Part shown: piece by piece, positions 49,955-58,389 of the stretch
Position numbering within the stretch: position 1 is the stretch's first letter
Layout: each line of letters opens with the position of its first letter
Source: Paenarthrobacter sp. DKR-5
GTDB lineage: Bacteria; Actinomycetota; Actinomycetes; Actinomycetales; Micrococcaceae
Direction of reading: 5' to 3'
Length of the DNA stretch: 64,000 nt
Assembly (NCBI RefSeq): GCF_018531425.1
Contig: NZ_JAHBOI010000003.1
Coordinates: 310,001 to 374,000, forward strand
Position numbers and translations under genes: made by a program
The notes under the pieces: model-generated
What the model was told of the DNA's origin: nothing
The model's input: the letters and a program-made list of their open reading frames with translations, nothing else
Databases searched by the model: none

Positions 49955-52585
49955 CTAGCGGCGGCGCACCGCGCCCGCCCCGGCCATGCCGGCCGGTTCG
50001 GCCTGCTGCTGGGGAGCCGCGGGAGCCGCCAACTTGGCACCTTCGATGTCCAGATCCGGCAGCAGGCGGTCCAGCCAGCGCGGCAGCCACCAGGCGCCCT
50101 TCCCGAGCAGCCGCATGACGGCCGGGACCAGGGTCATGCGCACCACGAATGCGTCGAGCAGCACGCCGAGCGCGAGGGCGAAGCCCAGCGGCCGGATCAT
50201 CGTGAGGTGGCTGAAGATGAACCCGGCGAACACGCTCACCATGATGATCGCGGCGGCGGTGACCACGCGCGCGGCGTGGCTGAAGCCGGTGCGGACCGCC
50301 AGATGCGCCTCCTGGCCGTGCACCCAGGCCTCGCGGATGCCGGAGGTGATGAACACCTGGTAGTCCATGGCGAGGCCGAACAGGATGCCGATGAGCAGGA
50401 TCGGCAGGAAGCTCAGCACAGCACCCGGGTGGGGCACATCGAACACCTGGCCCAGCCAGCCCCACTGGTACACCGCCACGACGGACCCGAAGGCCGCGCC
50501 GAGCGAGAGCAGGAACCCGCCGGTGGCCAGCAGCGGCACCAGGATCGAGCGGAACACGAGCAGCAGGAGCACGAGGGAGAGCCCGACGACGATCGCCAGG
50601 TACGGCGGCAGCGCGTCCGCGAGCTTGGTGGAGACGTCCACGTTGGCCGCGGTCTGGCCGGTGAGGCCGATGGCTACTCCCGTCCCGGACTGGATCTGGG
50701 CGCCCTTGGCCCTGATGTCGTGGACCACCTGCACGGTGCTCGCGCTGGCGGGGCCGTCGGTCGGGATCACCTGGAAGACGGCGGTCCGGCGGTCGTTGCT
50801 CAGGGCGACCGGCACGGCGGCGGTCACGCCGGGAACCGAGCGCAGCTCATCCGCGACGTCGAGCTGCTTGGTCTTCGCTGCGGTGGCGTCCAGGCCTGCC
50901 GGCAGTTCCCCGACGACGACGATCGGCCCGGTCATGCCCTGGCCGAAGTACTTGCCCGTGGCGTCATAGGCCTTGAAGGCGCTGGAGTCCACGGGCTCGG
51001 AGCCGCCGTCGGGCAGCGCCAGCCGGAGCTGGGACGCCGGCAGGGCGAGCGCCCCGAGCAGCACGACGGAGGCGATGAGCGCGACCGCCGGGTGGCGGGT
51101 GACCCAGGCGCCCCAGCCGCGCTGGGCCTTGGCGAGGTCCTGGCGGGCCTCGTCCTCTTCGTGGCCCGCCCGGGCGTTCTCGGCGTCCGCCTTCGCCCAG
51201 CGGCGCTTGGAGATGATGCGGCGCCCGGCGAAACCGAGCAGGGCCGGCAGCAGGGTGATCGCGATGAGCACGGCGACGGCGACGGTCGCGGCGGCAGCGA
51301 TGCCCATGACGGCGAGGAACGGCAGGCCGGGGACCACCAGGGCGGCCAGGGCGATGATGACCGTCAGGCCGGCGAAGAGCACGGCGTTGCCGGACGTGCC
51401 GGTGGCGCGGGCCACCGATTCGCGCGGATCCATCCCGTGCAGCAGCTGGGTGCGGTGCCGGTTGACGATGAAGAGCGAGTAGTCGATGCCCACGGCCAGG
51501 CCGAGCATGAGGCCGAGCATCGGGGTGGTGGAGCTCATCTGGATGACGCCGGTCAGGGCGAACGTGCCGCCCACGCCGACCGCGACGCCGGCCAGCGCCA
51601 TCAGCAGCGGCAGGCCGGCGGCGACCAGGGTACCGAGCATGACGAGCAGCACGATGGCGGCCACGGCGACGCCGATGCCCTCGGAGGTGCCGAACAGGGA
51701 CGAGATGTCCTGGGTGAGTTCCTTGCTGGCGTGGGCCTGCACTCCCGGGACCTGGCCGGCGAGGTCCTGCACCTGCTTGCGCAGCTCCGGCGTCAGGGCA
51801 TCGGTGGACTTTGTGAACTGGATGCTCGCGATGGCGGCCTTGCCGTCGGTGGAGACGAAGCGCAGGCCCTCGGTGGCTTTGGCCTGCCGTTCCCCGAAGG
51901 CGAGGTCCGTCTTCGCCTGGGCGAGCTTGGCGGCACCTTCATCCGACTGTTTTTTGCCGGCGTCGTACTTGGCCTGTCCCGCGGCGAGCTGGGCGCGGCC
52001 GGCGTCGAGCTGCGCCTGGGCACCGGCTGTGGCCTGGCTGATCATGGCGTCGGGCACGCCTTGGGCGGCGAGGGCCTGCTTCTGGGCATCCAGACGGGCC
52101 TGCCCGTCGTCGAGCTGGGCCTTGCTGGCCGCGAGCTGCGAGGCGGCCGCGGCGAGCTGCTGCTTGCCTGCGTCCAGCTGCGCCTGGCCGGCGTCGAGCT
52201 GCTTGCGGGCGTTGGCGAGCTTGGGGGCCGCGCCGTCGAGCTGGGCCTGGGCGGCGAACGGATCCGTGACGTTCTGGACGCCGTCGAGCTTCTTGATTTT
52301 GGCGAGGGCGTCGCTGACGGCCTGCTTCTGCCCGGCCGTCATGGCGGCGTCGGGCGATTCGAAGACGATGCTGGCGCTGCCGCCAGCGGAGGAGGGCAGG
52401 TCCGCCTTGAGCTTGTCGAGCATGCGCTGCGTCTCGGTGCCGGGGATCTGGAAGGTGTTGGTCATGGCGCCGTGGAACGCGGCGGCCGAGCCGCCCACGG
52501 CGAGGATGACGACGATCCAGACGGAGAGGACGAGCCAGCGGCGGTCGTACGCGAAGCGGCCGAGGCGGTAGAGCAGGGTAGCCAT
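49955..52585 (-). CDS. MMPL/RND-family transporter
   Basis: An 876-residue transporter with about 12 helices in two halves, each with an extracellular domain. MMPL-type motifs are GIDYSLFIVNRHR and, in the second half, FGLAMDYQVFITSGIREA. The first extracellular domain (about 145-235) contains a run of near-heptad repeats of the LDAGQAQLDAGKQQL kind, a long coiled coil seen in some MMPL/YhgE-type exporters and likely to span the cell wall. Probably exports a lipid, siderophore or drug. It follows the TetR gene by 69 bp and is probably repressed by it. Confidence 0.92.
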   Translation of the reverse strand: MATLLYRLGRFAYDRRWLVLSVWIVVILAVGGSAAAFHGAMTNTFQIPGTETQRMLDKLKADLPSSAGGSASIVFESPDAAMTAGQKQAVSDALAKIKKLDGVQNVTDPFAAQAQLDGAAPKLANARKQLDAGQAQLDAGKQQLAAAASQLAASKAQLDDGQARLDAQKQALAAQGVPDAMISQATAGAQAQLDAGRAQLAAGQAKYDAGKKQSDEGAAKLAQAKTDLAFGERQAKATEGLRFVSTDGKAAIASIQFTKSTDALTPELRKQVQDLAGQVPGVQAHASKELTQDISSLFGTSEGIGVAVAAIVLLVMLGTLVAAGLPLLMALAGVAVGVGGTFALTGVIQMSSTTPMLGLMLGLAVGIDYSLFIVNRHRTQLLHGMDPRESVARATGTSGNAVLFAGLTVIIALAALVVPGLPFLAVMGIAAAATVAVAVLIAITLLPALLGFAGRRIISKRRWAKADAENARAGHEEDEARQDLAKAQRGWGAWVTRHPAVALIASVVLLGALALPASQLRLALPDGGSEPVDSSAFKAYDATGKYFGQGMTGPIVVVGELPAGLDATAAKTKQLDVADELRSVPGVTAAVPVALSNDRRTAVFQVIPTDGPASASTVQVVHDIRAKGAQIQSGTGVAIGLTGQTAANVDVSTKLADALPPYLAIVVGLSLVLLLLVFRSILVPLLATGGFLLSLGAAFGSVVAVYQWGWLGQVFDVPHPGAVLSFLPILLIGILFGLAMDYQVFITSGIREAWVHGQEAHLAVRTGFSHAARVVTAAAIIMVSVFAGFIFSHLTMIRPLGFALALGVLLDAFVVRMTLVPAVMRLLGKGAWWLPRWLDRLLPDLDIEGAKLAAPAAPQQQAEPAGMAGAGAVRRR

Positions 52586-52654
52586 GAGGTGCTTTCCGGG
52601 AGGGTTGTGGCGGGAGGGGGGTGTGGGAGTCGGGTGCCGGCGGGTGCGCGGCTG

Positions 52655-53287
52655 TTAGCGGGCGAAGCCGTCGCGCAGATGGCCGATGGAGTCGATCAGG
52701 AGCTGGCGCAGGTTCTTCAGGGATGCGGGGCTCACGTCCGGGCCGTACCGGCTGAACCAGACGTCCATGGCGGCGCGGCCGCAGGCCATGACCGCGCCGA
52801 CGAGGGAGCGCAGGTAGAGCTCATCCGGGTCCGGGCCCGGGCCCAGCCGGTGCCGCGCGGCGTCGATGACCCGCGAGGTGCAGTTGTCCCACGCCTCGAG
52901 CTGGAAACGGGACATCTGGGGCTCGTTGCGGGTGAGGCTGAACACTTCGGCGGTGGCGGCCAGGTGCATCGGGTCGGCCAGGGCGATCAGGGCCTGCTGG
53001 GCGGACTCGAGGAGCGGTTCGCCGTCGGGCCGGTCCAGGAACTGGGTGATGGCGGTGTCGAGGAAGCTTTCGGTGATGCTCGCGATGGCCGCTTCGGCGC
53101 TCGGGAAGTAGTTGAAGAAGGTCCGGCGGGAGATGCCCGCCGCTTCGGCGATTTCCTCGACGGTGAAGCCGCCCGGGCCCTTGCTGCGCAGCAGGCCCAG
53201 CGCGGCGTCGGCGATTGCTTCGCGGGTGGCGGCCTTGTTCTGCTCCCGCCGCGACAGGGGGGCGGCGGGTTCGCGGACGTCTTGCAT
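52655..53287 (-). CDS. TetR-family repressor
   Basis: A 210-residue regulator. The HTH (about 20-65) reads KAATREAIADAALGLLRSKGPGGFTVEEIAEAAGIS in two parts and RRTFFNYFPSAEAAI, with the C-terminal ligand domain following. It precedes the MMPL gene on the same strand, and a near-perfect operator lies just upstream of its start, so it is likely to repress itself and the exporter until a ligand binds. Confidence 0.92.
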   Translation of the reverse strand: MQDVREPAAPLSRREQNKAATREAIADAALGLLRSKGPGGFTVEEIAEAAGISRRTFFNYFPSAEAAIASITESFLDTAITQFLDRPDGEPLLESAQQALIALADPMHLAATAEVFSLTRNEPQMSRFQLEAWDNCTSRVIDAARHRLGPGPDPDELYLRSLVGAVMACGRAAMDVWFSRYGPDVSPASLKNLRQLLIDSIGHLRDGFAR

Positions 53288-53299
53288 ATTCCTACACTA

Positions 53300-53315
53300 A
53301 GTGCAATCTTGCACT
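53300..53315. promoter_or_regulatory. TetR-type operator upstream of the repressor gene
   Basis: AGTGCAA, TC, TTGCACT: perfect 7-bp arms, extended outward by CT/AG pairs with one mismatch. It ends 12 bp before the start codon at 53287 and so would block the tetR-MMPL promoter. Confidence 0.78.
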
Positions 53316-53357
53316 GAGGGCAACAAAGTGTTCTGTGGATCCGGTCACACGGACGCG

Positions 53358-53414
53358 CGAACGGCCGCTAACGGCGACCTTTCGCGGGGCGAAGTCGCCG
53401 TTAGCGGCCGTTCG
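53358..53414. repeat. 57-bp palindrome downstream of the DUF885 gene
   Basis: The left arm (53358-53378, starting CGAACGGCCGCTAACGGC) and right arm (53394-53414) are perfectly complementary over 21 bp, and TTCGC (53381-53385) with GCGAA (53389-53393) extends the stem around GGG. It starts 23 bp after the DUF885 stop (minus strand) and 43 bp from the TetR operator. No U-tract. Similar in placement to palindromes A-C but different in sequence. Confidence 0.85.
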
Positions 53415-53436
53415 ACGGGGTTCCGGAGCGCCGGGG

Positions 53437-55128
53437 TCAGTCCCAGCCGAGCAGGGCCCGCTTGAGTGTGTCCAGTCCGACCGAGCCCAGGTTCAGAGCC
53501 TTGGTGTGGAAGGCCTTGATGTCGAACGCGTCGCCTTCGCGGCTGCGCACCTCGTCGCGGATCTGCTCCCACAGCCGCTGTCCGACCTTGTACGACGGCG
53601 CCTGCCCCGGCCAGCCGAGGTACCGGGTGAACTCGAACTTCAGCTGGCCCTCGCTGATCGCGATGTTCTTGCGCAGGAACTCGTAGCCGGCGTCGGCCGT
53701 CCACACGCCGGAACCCCAGCGCTCCGGCATTTCGAGGCCCAGGTGCATGCCGATGTCGAACACGACGCGGGCCGCGCGCATGCGCTGGCCGTCCAGCATG
53801 CCCATCCGGTCGCCCGGGTCCGAGAGGTAGCCGAGCTCGTCCATCAGGCGCTCGGCGTACAGCGCCCAGCCCTCGCCCTGGCCGGAGACCCAGATGGCGT
53901 TGCGGCGCCAGTTGTTCAGCAACCCGCGCTGGTAGGTCGCCGTCGCCACCTGCAGGTGGTGGCCCGGGACGCCCTCGTGGTACACCGTGGTGGTTTCCCG
54001 CCACGTGGTGAACGAGTCCTCGCCGGCGGGCACGGACCACCACATGCGGCCGGGGCGGCTGAAGTCGTCGCTCGGGCCGGTGTAGTAGATGCCGCCCTCG
54101 TCGGTCGGGGCAATGCGGCACTCGAGGCGGCGCATGATCTCGGGGATCTCGAAGTGCACGCCGGCCAGATCCGCGACCGCCTTGTCGGACAGGCCCTGCA
54201 TCCAGTCACGCAGCGCGTCGGTGCCGTGCAGCTGGCGGGCCGGGTCGGCGTCGAGCACCGCCATCGCCTCTTCCACGGTGGCGCCGTCCTTGATTTCCTG
54301 CGCGACCGCTTCCTGCTCGGCGATGATGCGGTCCAGCTCTTCGATGCCCCACTGGTAGGTCTCTTCGAGGTCGACGGCGCTGCCGAGGAACTCGCGGGAC
54401 ATCAGTGCGTACCGCTCCCGCCCGGCGGCGTCCGCTTCGGGTGCAGCCGGGAGCAGTTCCTCGGCGAGGAAGCTGCTCAACCGGGCGTAGGCGTCCCGGG
54501 CAGCCGCGGATCCGGCGCGCAGCGTTGCCTGCAGATCCTCCGGGAGGGCCTCACCGCCGGCGGTGGCTCCGGCGGTGAACTTGTCGAAGAACCCGCCGTC
54601 CTCGGCGTACTTGCCGGTCTGCTCGATGACGATGTTCACCTGCCGCCGGGCGGCCACCATCCCGCGCTCCTTGGCGGAGCGCAGCGAGATGATGTAGCCG
54701 GAGACGGCGTCGGGCACGTTGTGCAGGCGCCCGGCGATGTGGCGCCACTGCTCGGGGGTGTCGGTGGGCATCAGGTCGAAGATGGCGCGAATGTCCTGGG
54801 CCGGCGAGGCGATGTTGTTCAGGTCCATCAGGTCCAGGCCGGCCTCGTGGATCTCCAGCGAGAGGCCGAGCCGCTCGCGCATCGCGTCGAGGGTGACCCG
54901 GTCGACGTCGTCGACGGGCGCCAGGTCCTCCAGCCGGTCCAGCGTCTCCCGGGTGGCCTCGGCCAGGGCGAGGTACCCCGCGGGGGAGTAGTCCTTGTAT
55001 TCGGTCTCGCGGCCGGGCAGGCCGAGGGTGGTGGCAAAGCCCGGGTCGAGCTGCAGCAGGGTTTCGGTGTGGGCGTCAGCGACGGCGTCGATGGCGGTCT
55101 GCGCCCGTTGGGAGGTGTTGTTAGTCAC
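53437..55128 (-). CDS. DUF885 peptidase-like protein
   Basis: A 563-residue protein of the DUF885 family from GTG 55128 (weak RBS). The family is gluzincin-like; the zinc motif is YHEGVPGHHLQVATA (HExxxxHH type), with a downstream Glu-containing helix. Other patches include GYIISLRSAKERGMVAARRQV and WSVPAGEDSFTTWRETTTVYH. No signal peptide was found, so cytoplasmic. It follows accE by 10 bp, implying co-transcription with accD-accE; a role in the carboxylase pathway is not known. Confidence 0.87.
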   Translation of the reverse strand: MTNNTSQRAQTAIDAVADAHTETLLQLDPGFATTLGLPGRETEYKDYSPAGYLALAEATRETLDRLEDLAPVDDVDRVTLDAMRERLGLSLEIHEAGLDLMDLNNIASPAQDIRAIFDLMPTDTPEQWRHIAGRLHNVPDAVSGYIISLRSAKERGMVAARRQVNIVIEQTGKYAEDGGFFDKFTAGATAGGEALPEDLQATLRAGSAAARDAYARLSSFLAEELLPAAPEADAAGRERYALMSREFLGSAVDLEETYQWGIEELDRIIAEQEAVAQEIKDGATVEEAMAVLDADPARQLHGTDALRDWMQGLSDKAVADLAGVHFEIPEIMRRLECRIAPTDEGGIYYTGPSDDFSRPGRMWWSVPAGEDSFTTWRETTTVYHEGVPGHHLQVATATYQRGLLNNWRRNAIWVSGQGEGWALYAERLMDELGYLSDPGDRMGMLDGQRMRAARVVFDIGMHLGLEMPERWGSGVWTADAGYEFLRKNIAISEGQLKFEFTRYLGWPGQAPSYKVGQRLWEQIRDEVRSREGDAFDIKAFHTKALNLGSVGLDTLKRALLGWD

Positions 55129-55138
55129 CCTGTCGACC

Positions 55139-55405
55139 CTAATACAGGCCGCGCCGCCAAGCACCGGGCCCCGGAACGGGGGCGAGTCGCAGCTGCCGGC
55201 GCCGGACCCAGTGCCGGCTGGAGGCGGGGGCCGGTGCCCCCTCTTCCTCGGCGGCCAGGGAGAGCACGACGGCGGCCAGCGCCGCGAGTTCCTCCTCCGC
55301 CGGGTTGCCCTTGACCACGGAAAACAGGGCCGGGTCCGGGGTGGTGCCGGCAGCGGCCCGGGTGTTCCCGTCCGCTGCCGCGGGAAGTTCTGCCGCGGCG
55401 CTCAC
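55139..55405 (-). CDS. accE: Acyl-CoA carboxylase epsilon subunit
   Basis: An 88-residue actinobacterial AccE. The N-terminal helix core [21 protein letters not shown] and C-terminal WRRGLY with Trp/Arg residues are conserved. The rest is Ala/Pro-rich, longer than usual. Epsilon helps assemble or activate the alpha-beta complex. It overlaps accD by 4 bases. Confidence 0.9.
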   Translation of the reverse strand: MSAAAELPAAADGNTRAAAGTTPDPALFSVVKGNPAEEELAALAAVVLSLAAEEEGAPAPASSRHWVRRRQLRLAPVPGPGAWRRGLY

Positions 55406-56997
55406 AGCGGGATGTTCCCGTGCTTCTTGGCGGGCGTCACCAGGCGCTTGTCGCGCAGGGCGCGCAGGCCCTTGACCAGCTGCAGGCGCGTCTCGGACGG
55501 GGCGATGACGGCGTCCACATAGCCCAGCTGCGCGGCCTGGTACGGGTTGAGCAGCTCCTGCTCGTACTGCCGGATGACCTCGGCGCGCTTGGCTTCGACG
55601 TCCCCGCCGGCCTCCGCGACAGCGGCCAGTTCGCGGCGGTAGAGGATGTTCACGGCACCCTGGGCACCCATGACGCCGATCTGCGCCGTCGGCCAGGCGA
55701 GGTTGATGTCGGCGCCGAGCTTCTTGGAGCCCATCACGATGTAGGCGCCGCCGTAGGCCTTGCGGGTGATGACGGTCAGCTTGGGCACAGTGGCCTCGGC
55801 GTAGGCGTAGAGCAGCTTCGCGCCGCGGCGGATGATGCCCTGGAACTCCTGGTCCTTGCCGGGGAGGAAGCCGGGCACGTCCACCAGGGTGATGATCGGG
55901 ATGTTGAAGGCATCGCAGTGCCGGACGAACCGGGCTGCCTTCTCCGAGGCGGCGATGTCCAGCGTGCCGGCGAACTGGATGGGCTGGTTGGCCACCACGC
56001 CCACGGTGTGGCCCTCGACCCGGCCGTAGCCGATGATCACGTTCGGCGCGTAGAGGGACTGCATCTCAAGGAAGTGCCCGTCGTCGACCACGGCTTCGAT
56101 CACGGTGCGCATGTCGTAGGGCTGGTTGGCCGAGTCCGGGATCAGCGCATCGAGGGCCTCGTCCTCGTCGGTGGGCTCCGGTTCCTGCGCGTGCTCGGCC
56201 ACGGGGGCTTCGGCCAGGTTGTTCGAGGGCAGGAAGTCCAGTAGTTCGCGGACGAACTCGATCGCGTCCGCCTCGTCGACGGCGAGGTAGGTCGACGTTC
56301 CGGTGGTCGAGTTGTGCTGCCGGGCGCCGCCGAGCGTTTCCATGTCCACGTCCTCGCCGGTGACCGTCTTGATCACGTCCGGGCCGGTGATGAACATGTG
56401 CGAGGTCTTGTCCACCATCACCACGTAGTCGGTGAGGGCGGGGGAGTAGGCAGCGCCGCCGGCGCACGGGCCCATGATCAGCGAAATCTGCGGGACGACG
56501 CCGGAGGCGTGCACGTTGTTGCGGAAGATGTCGGCGAACATGGCCAGCGAGGCCACGCCCTCCTGGATGCGGGCGCCGCCGCCGTCGTTGATGCCCACCA
56601 CCGGGCAGCCGTTGCGCAGCGCGAACTCCTGCACCTTGACGATCTTCTCGCCGTTGACCTGGCTCAGCGAACCGCCGTAGACGCTGAAGTCCTGGCTGTA
56701 GAGGGCCACCAGGCGCCCGTCGACGGTGCCGTAGCCGGAGACGACGCCGTCGCCCAAGGGCTTCTTCTTCTCCATCCCGAAGGCGGTGGAGCGGTGCACC
56801 GCGAGGGCATCGAATTCGACGAACGAGCCCGGGTCCACCAGCAGGTCGATGCGCTCGCGGGCGGTGTTCTTGCCGCGGGCGTGCTGCTTCTGGACCGCCT
56901 CGGGCCCGGAGGGCTGCTCGGCCTGTGCCTGCCGGCGGCGGAAGTCGGCGATCTTGCCGGCCGTCGTCTGCAGATCAATGCTCGAATCGATGCTCAT
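55402..56997 (-). CDS. accD5: Acyl-CoA carboxylase beta subunit (carboxyltransferase)
   Basis: A 531-residue beta subunit; ATG 56997 has GGAGA 5 bases upstream. The crotonase-like carboxyltransferase halves include [41 protein letters not shown] and [22 protein letters not shown]. It transfers carboxylate from biotin to acetyl- or propionyl-CoA, made with accA3 and accE. The symbol follows the mycobacterial birA-accD5-accE5 neighbourhood. Heads the operon accD-accE-DUF885. Confidence 0.95.
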   Translation of the reverse strand: MSIDSSIDLQTTAGKIADFRRRQAQAEQPSGPEAVQKQHARGKNTARERIDLLVDPGSFVEFDALAVHRSTAFGMEKKKPLGDGVVSGYGTVDGRLVALYSQDFSVYGGSLSQVNGEKIVKVQEFALRNGCPVVGINDGGGARIQEGVASLAMFADIFRNNVHASGVVPQISLIMGPCAGGAAYSPALTDYVVMVDKTSHMFITGPDVIKTVTGEDVDMETLGGARQHNSTTGTSTYLAVDEADAIEFVRELLDFLPSNNLAEAPVAEHAQEPEPTDEDEALDALIPDSANQPYDMRTVIEAVVDDGHFLEMQSLYAPNVIIGYGRVEGHTVGVVANQPIQFAGTLDIAASEKAARFVRHCDAFNIPIITLVDVPGFLPGKDQEFQGIIRRGAKLLYAYAEATVPKLTVITRKAYGGAYIVMGSKKLGADINLAWPTAQIGVMGAQGAVNILYRRELAAVAEAGGDVEAKRAEVIRQYEQELLNPYQAAQLGYVDAVIAPSETRLQLVKGLRALRDKRLVTPAKKHGNIPL

Positions 56998-57177
56998 CTG
57001 GTCTCCGGTACTCGTGGCGGCTGTCGGCTGCTTCCGCACTTAAGTAGGTTTCACACAAAGCCGGGAGCGTATTGCCCAGTCTAATGACGGCTTCCGCGGC
57101 CGAGGTTGTAGGAAGTCCACAATTTCCCCTGCGGCTGGTTATCTCCCGCGCGGCCGCGGGGCGCCCGGTCTGCCGCT

Positions 57178-57211
57178 TTGTTACCGGCGAGTAACAAGAT
57201 TCGGCTACCCT
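57178..57211 (+). promoter_or_regulatory. Operator and -10 for a probably leaderless SDR gene
   Basis: TTGTTAC (57178-57184), CGGCGA, GTAACAA (57191-57197) is a perfect inverted repeat; TACCCT (57206-57211) is a -10 only 6 bp before ATG 57218. No RBS is present, so transcription would start at or near the A of ATG. The 220-bp gap also holds the accD promoter. Confidence 0.55.
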
Positions 57212-57217
57212 GTTGCC

Positions 57218-58063
57218 ATGAACTCCAGCGATGACGCCGGCCGGTCCCTGCACGGCAAAACCTTGTTGATGTCCGGCGGCAGCCGGGGAATCGGGCTGGC
57301 CATTGCCTCCCGCGCGGCCCGCGACGGCGCGAACATCGTGCTGCTGGCCAAGACAGCCGAGCCGCACCCGACACTGGAGGGGACCGTCTTCACCGCGGCG
57401 CGGACGCTGTCCGACCTCGGCGGCCAGGCGCTGCCGGTGGTCGGGGACGTCCGGCGGGACGAGGATGTGGCGGCAGCCGTGCAAGCCGCCGTCGAACATT
57501 TCGGCGGCATCGACATCGTGGTCAACAACGCCTCGGCGATCGACCTGTCCAGGACACCGGACCTGAGCATGAAGCGGTACGACCTGATGGCGGACATCAA
57601 CGTGCGCGGCACCTTCATGCTCTCCAAGTTCAGCCTCGATGCGCTCAAGGCGGCCGCCAACCCGCACATCCTCACCCTCTCGCCGCCGTTGAACCTGACC
57701 CCGCACTGGGCCGGCCTGCACCTGGGCTACACGATGGCCAAATACGGCATGAGCCTGACCACTCTCGGCCTGGCCGAGGAACTGAAGGAGGACGGCGTCG
57801 CGGTCAACTCGCTCTGGCCCTGCACACTGATCGACACGGCGGCCATCCGCGCCATGCCTGGCGGCAGCGATTTGGTGCGCGCCTCCCGCAGCCCGGAAAT
57901 CATGGCCGACGCCGCGCACGCCGTCCTGACCCGGCCCAGCCGGGACTGCAGCGGCAACTTCTTCACTGATGAGCAGGTGCTGCGGGAGGAAGGGGTCACC
58001 GACTTCAGCGGCTACTCGAACGGCGCGCCCGAGGACCGGCTGCTGCCGGACATCTTCCTCTGA
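57218..58063 (+). CDS. Short-chain dehydrogenase/reductase
   Basis: A 281-residue NAD(P)-dependent SDR. Nucleotide loop SGGSRGIGLAIA, NNASAI, and YxxxK in GYTMAKYGMS identify it; an Ile in place of Gly in NNAS-AI is normal. The insert LAKTAEPHPTLEGTVFTAA after beta 2 resembles the hydroxysteroid dehydrogenase-like 2 (HSDL2/Cg-type) subgroup. Substrate unknown; location next to carboxylase genes suggests acyl-CoA or fatty-acid metabolism. Confidence 0.9.
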   Translation: MNSSDDAGRSLHGKTLLMSGGSRGIGLAIASRAARDGANIVLLAKTAEPHPTLEGTVFTAARTLSDLGGQALPVVGDVRRDEDVAAAVQAAVEHFGGIDIVVNNASAIDLSRTPDLSMKRYDLMADINVRGTFMLSKFSLDALKAAANPHILTLSPPLNLTPHWAGLHLGYTMAKYGMSLTTLGLAEELKEDGVAVNSLWPCTLIDTAAIRAMPGGSDLVRASRSPEIMADAAHAVLTRPSRDCSGNFFTDEQVLREEGVTDFSGYSNGAPEDRLLPDIFL

Positions 58064-58136
58064 CGAGAGCGCGGGCGGCGGGTTGCCGGGCGCCCAGGCG
58101 GGGCTGACGGGTTGCGGGGCTGACGCGCGGGTCCGC

Positions 58137-58223
58137 CGCCAATCCTGCCCGCGGGCCGGGTCCAGGAGCCGCCTGCACCGGCGCGGAGGCGGGTCCGCGG
58201 CCCATGCGCGGGCAAAGTTGGCG
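58137..58223. repeat. Intergenic palindrome, diverged copy D
   Basis: CGCCAATCCTGCCCGCG (58137-58153) pairs with CGCGGGCAAAGTTGGCG (58207-58223) with three mismatches. The inner part (GGGTCC, CGGCG) has lost the clean stem of copies A and B. It starts 74 bp after the SDR stop. Confidence 0.7.
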
Positions 58224-58258
58224 ACCCGGCCCCGCCGCGCACTGCGGACCCCGAAGCG

Positions 58259-58315
58259 CGAGCGGCCAGTTGTGGCGCCCTTCCGGCGCGGGAGGCCGCC
58301 GCAACTGGCCGCTCG
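58259..58315. repeat. Second palindrome type downstream of copy D
   Basis: CGAGCGGCCAGTTG (58259-58272) and its complement CAACTGGCCGCTCG (58302-58315), extendable to about 19 bp with one mismatch (TGGCG/CCGCC). The arm layout, CGARCGGCC followed by TAAC/GTTG and GGCG, resembles the palindrome at 53358. Confidence 0.75.
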
Positions 58316-58389
58316 GGCTCGGCGGGGCAGAGTCGGCCCCGCCCGCGCTTCCCGGCCGGGACACAGCACGGATCGCTAAGATCGTTGCT

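Larger units (their letters stand above)
58064..58389. other. 326-bp gene-free region with two palindromes
   Basis: Between the SDR and birA genes. It contains diverged palindrome D (58137-58223), a second palindrome (58259-58315) and a single-arm remnant (58324-58336, GGGCAGAGTCGGC). Open frames through here have no RBS. The birA promoter must be within the last part. Confidence 0.75.

Noticed and set aside
49857-50465. 200-residue extension of the GAF regulator
   Set aside because: It would overlap the MMPL gene antiparallel codons; an RBS supports ATG 49856.
49814-53317. 1167-residue open frame on the plus strand
   Set aside because: Antisense to MMPL and TetR genes; repetitive Glu/His/Arg composition.
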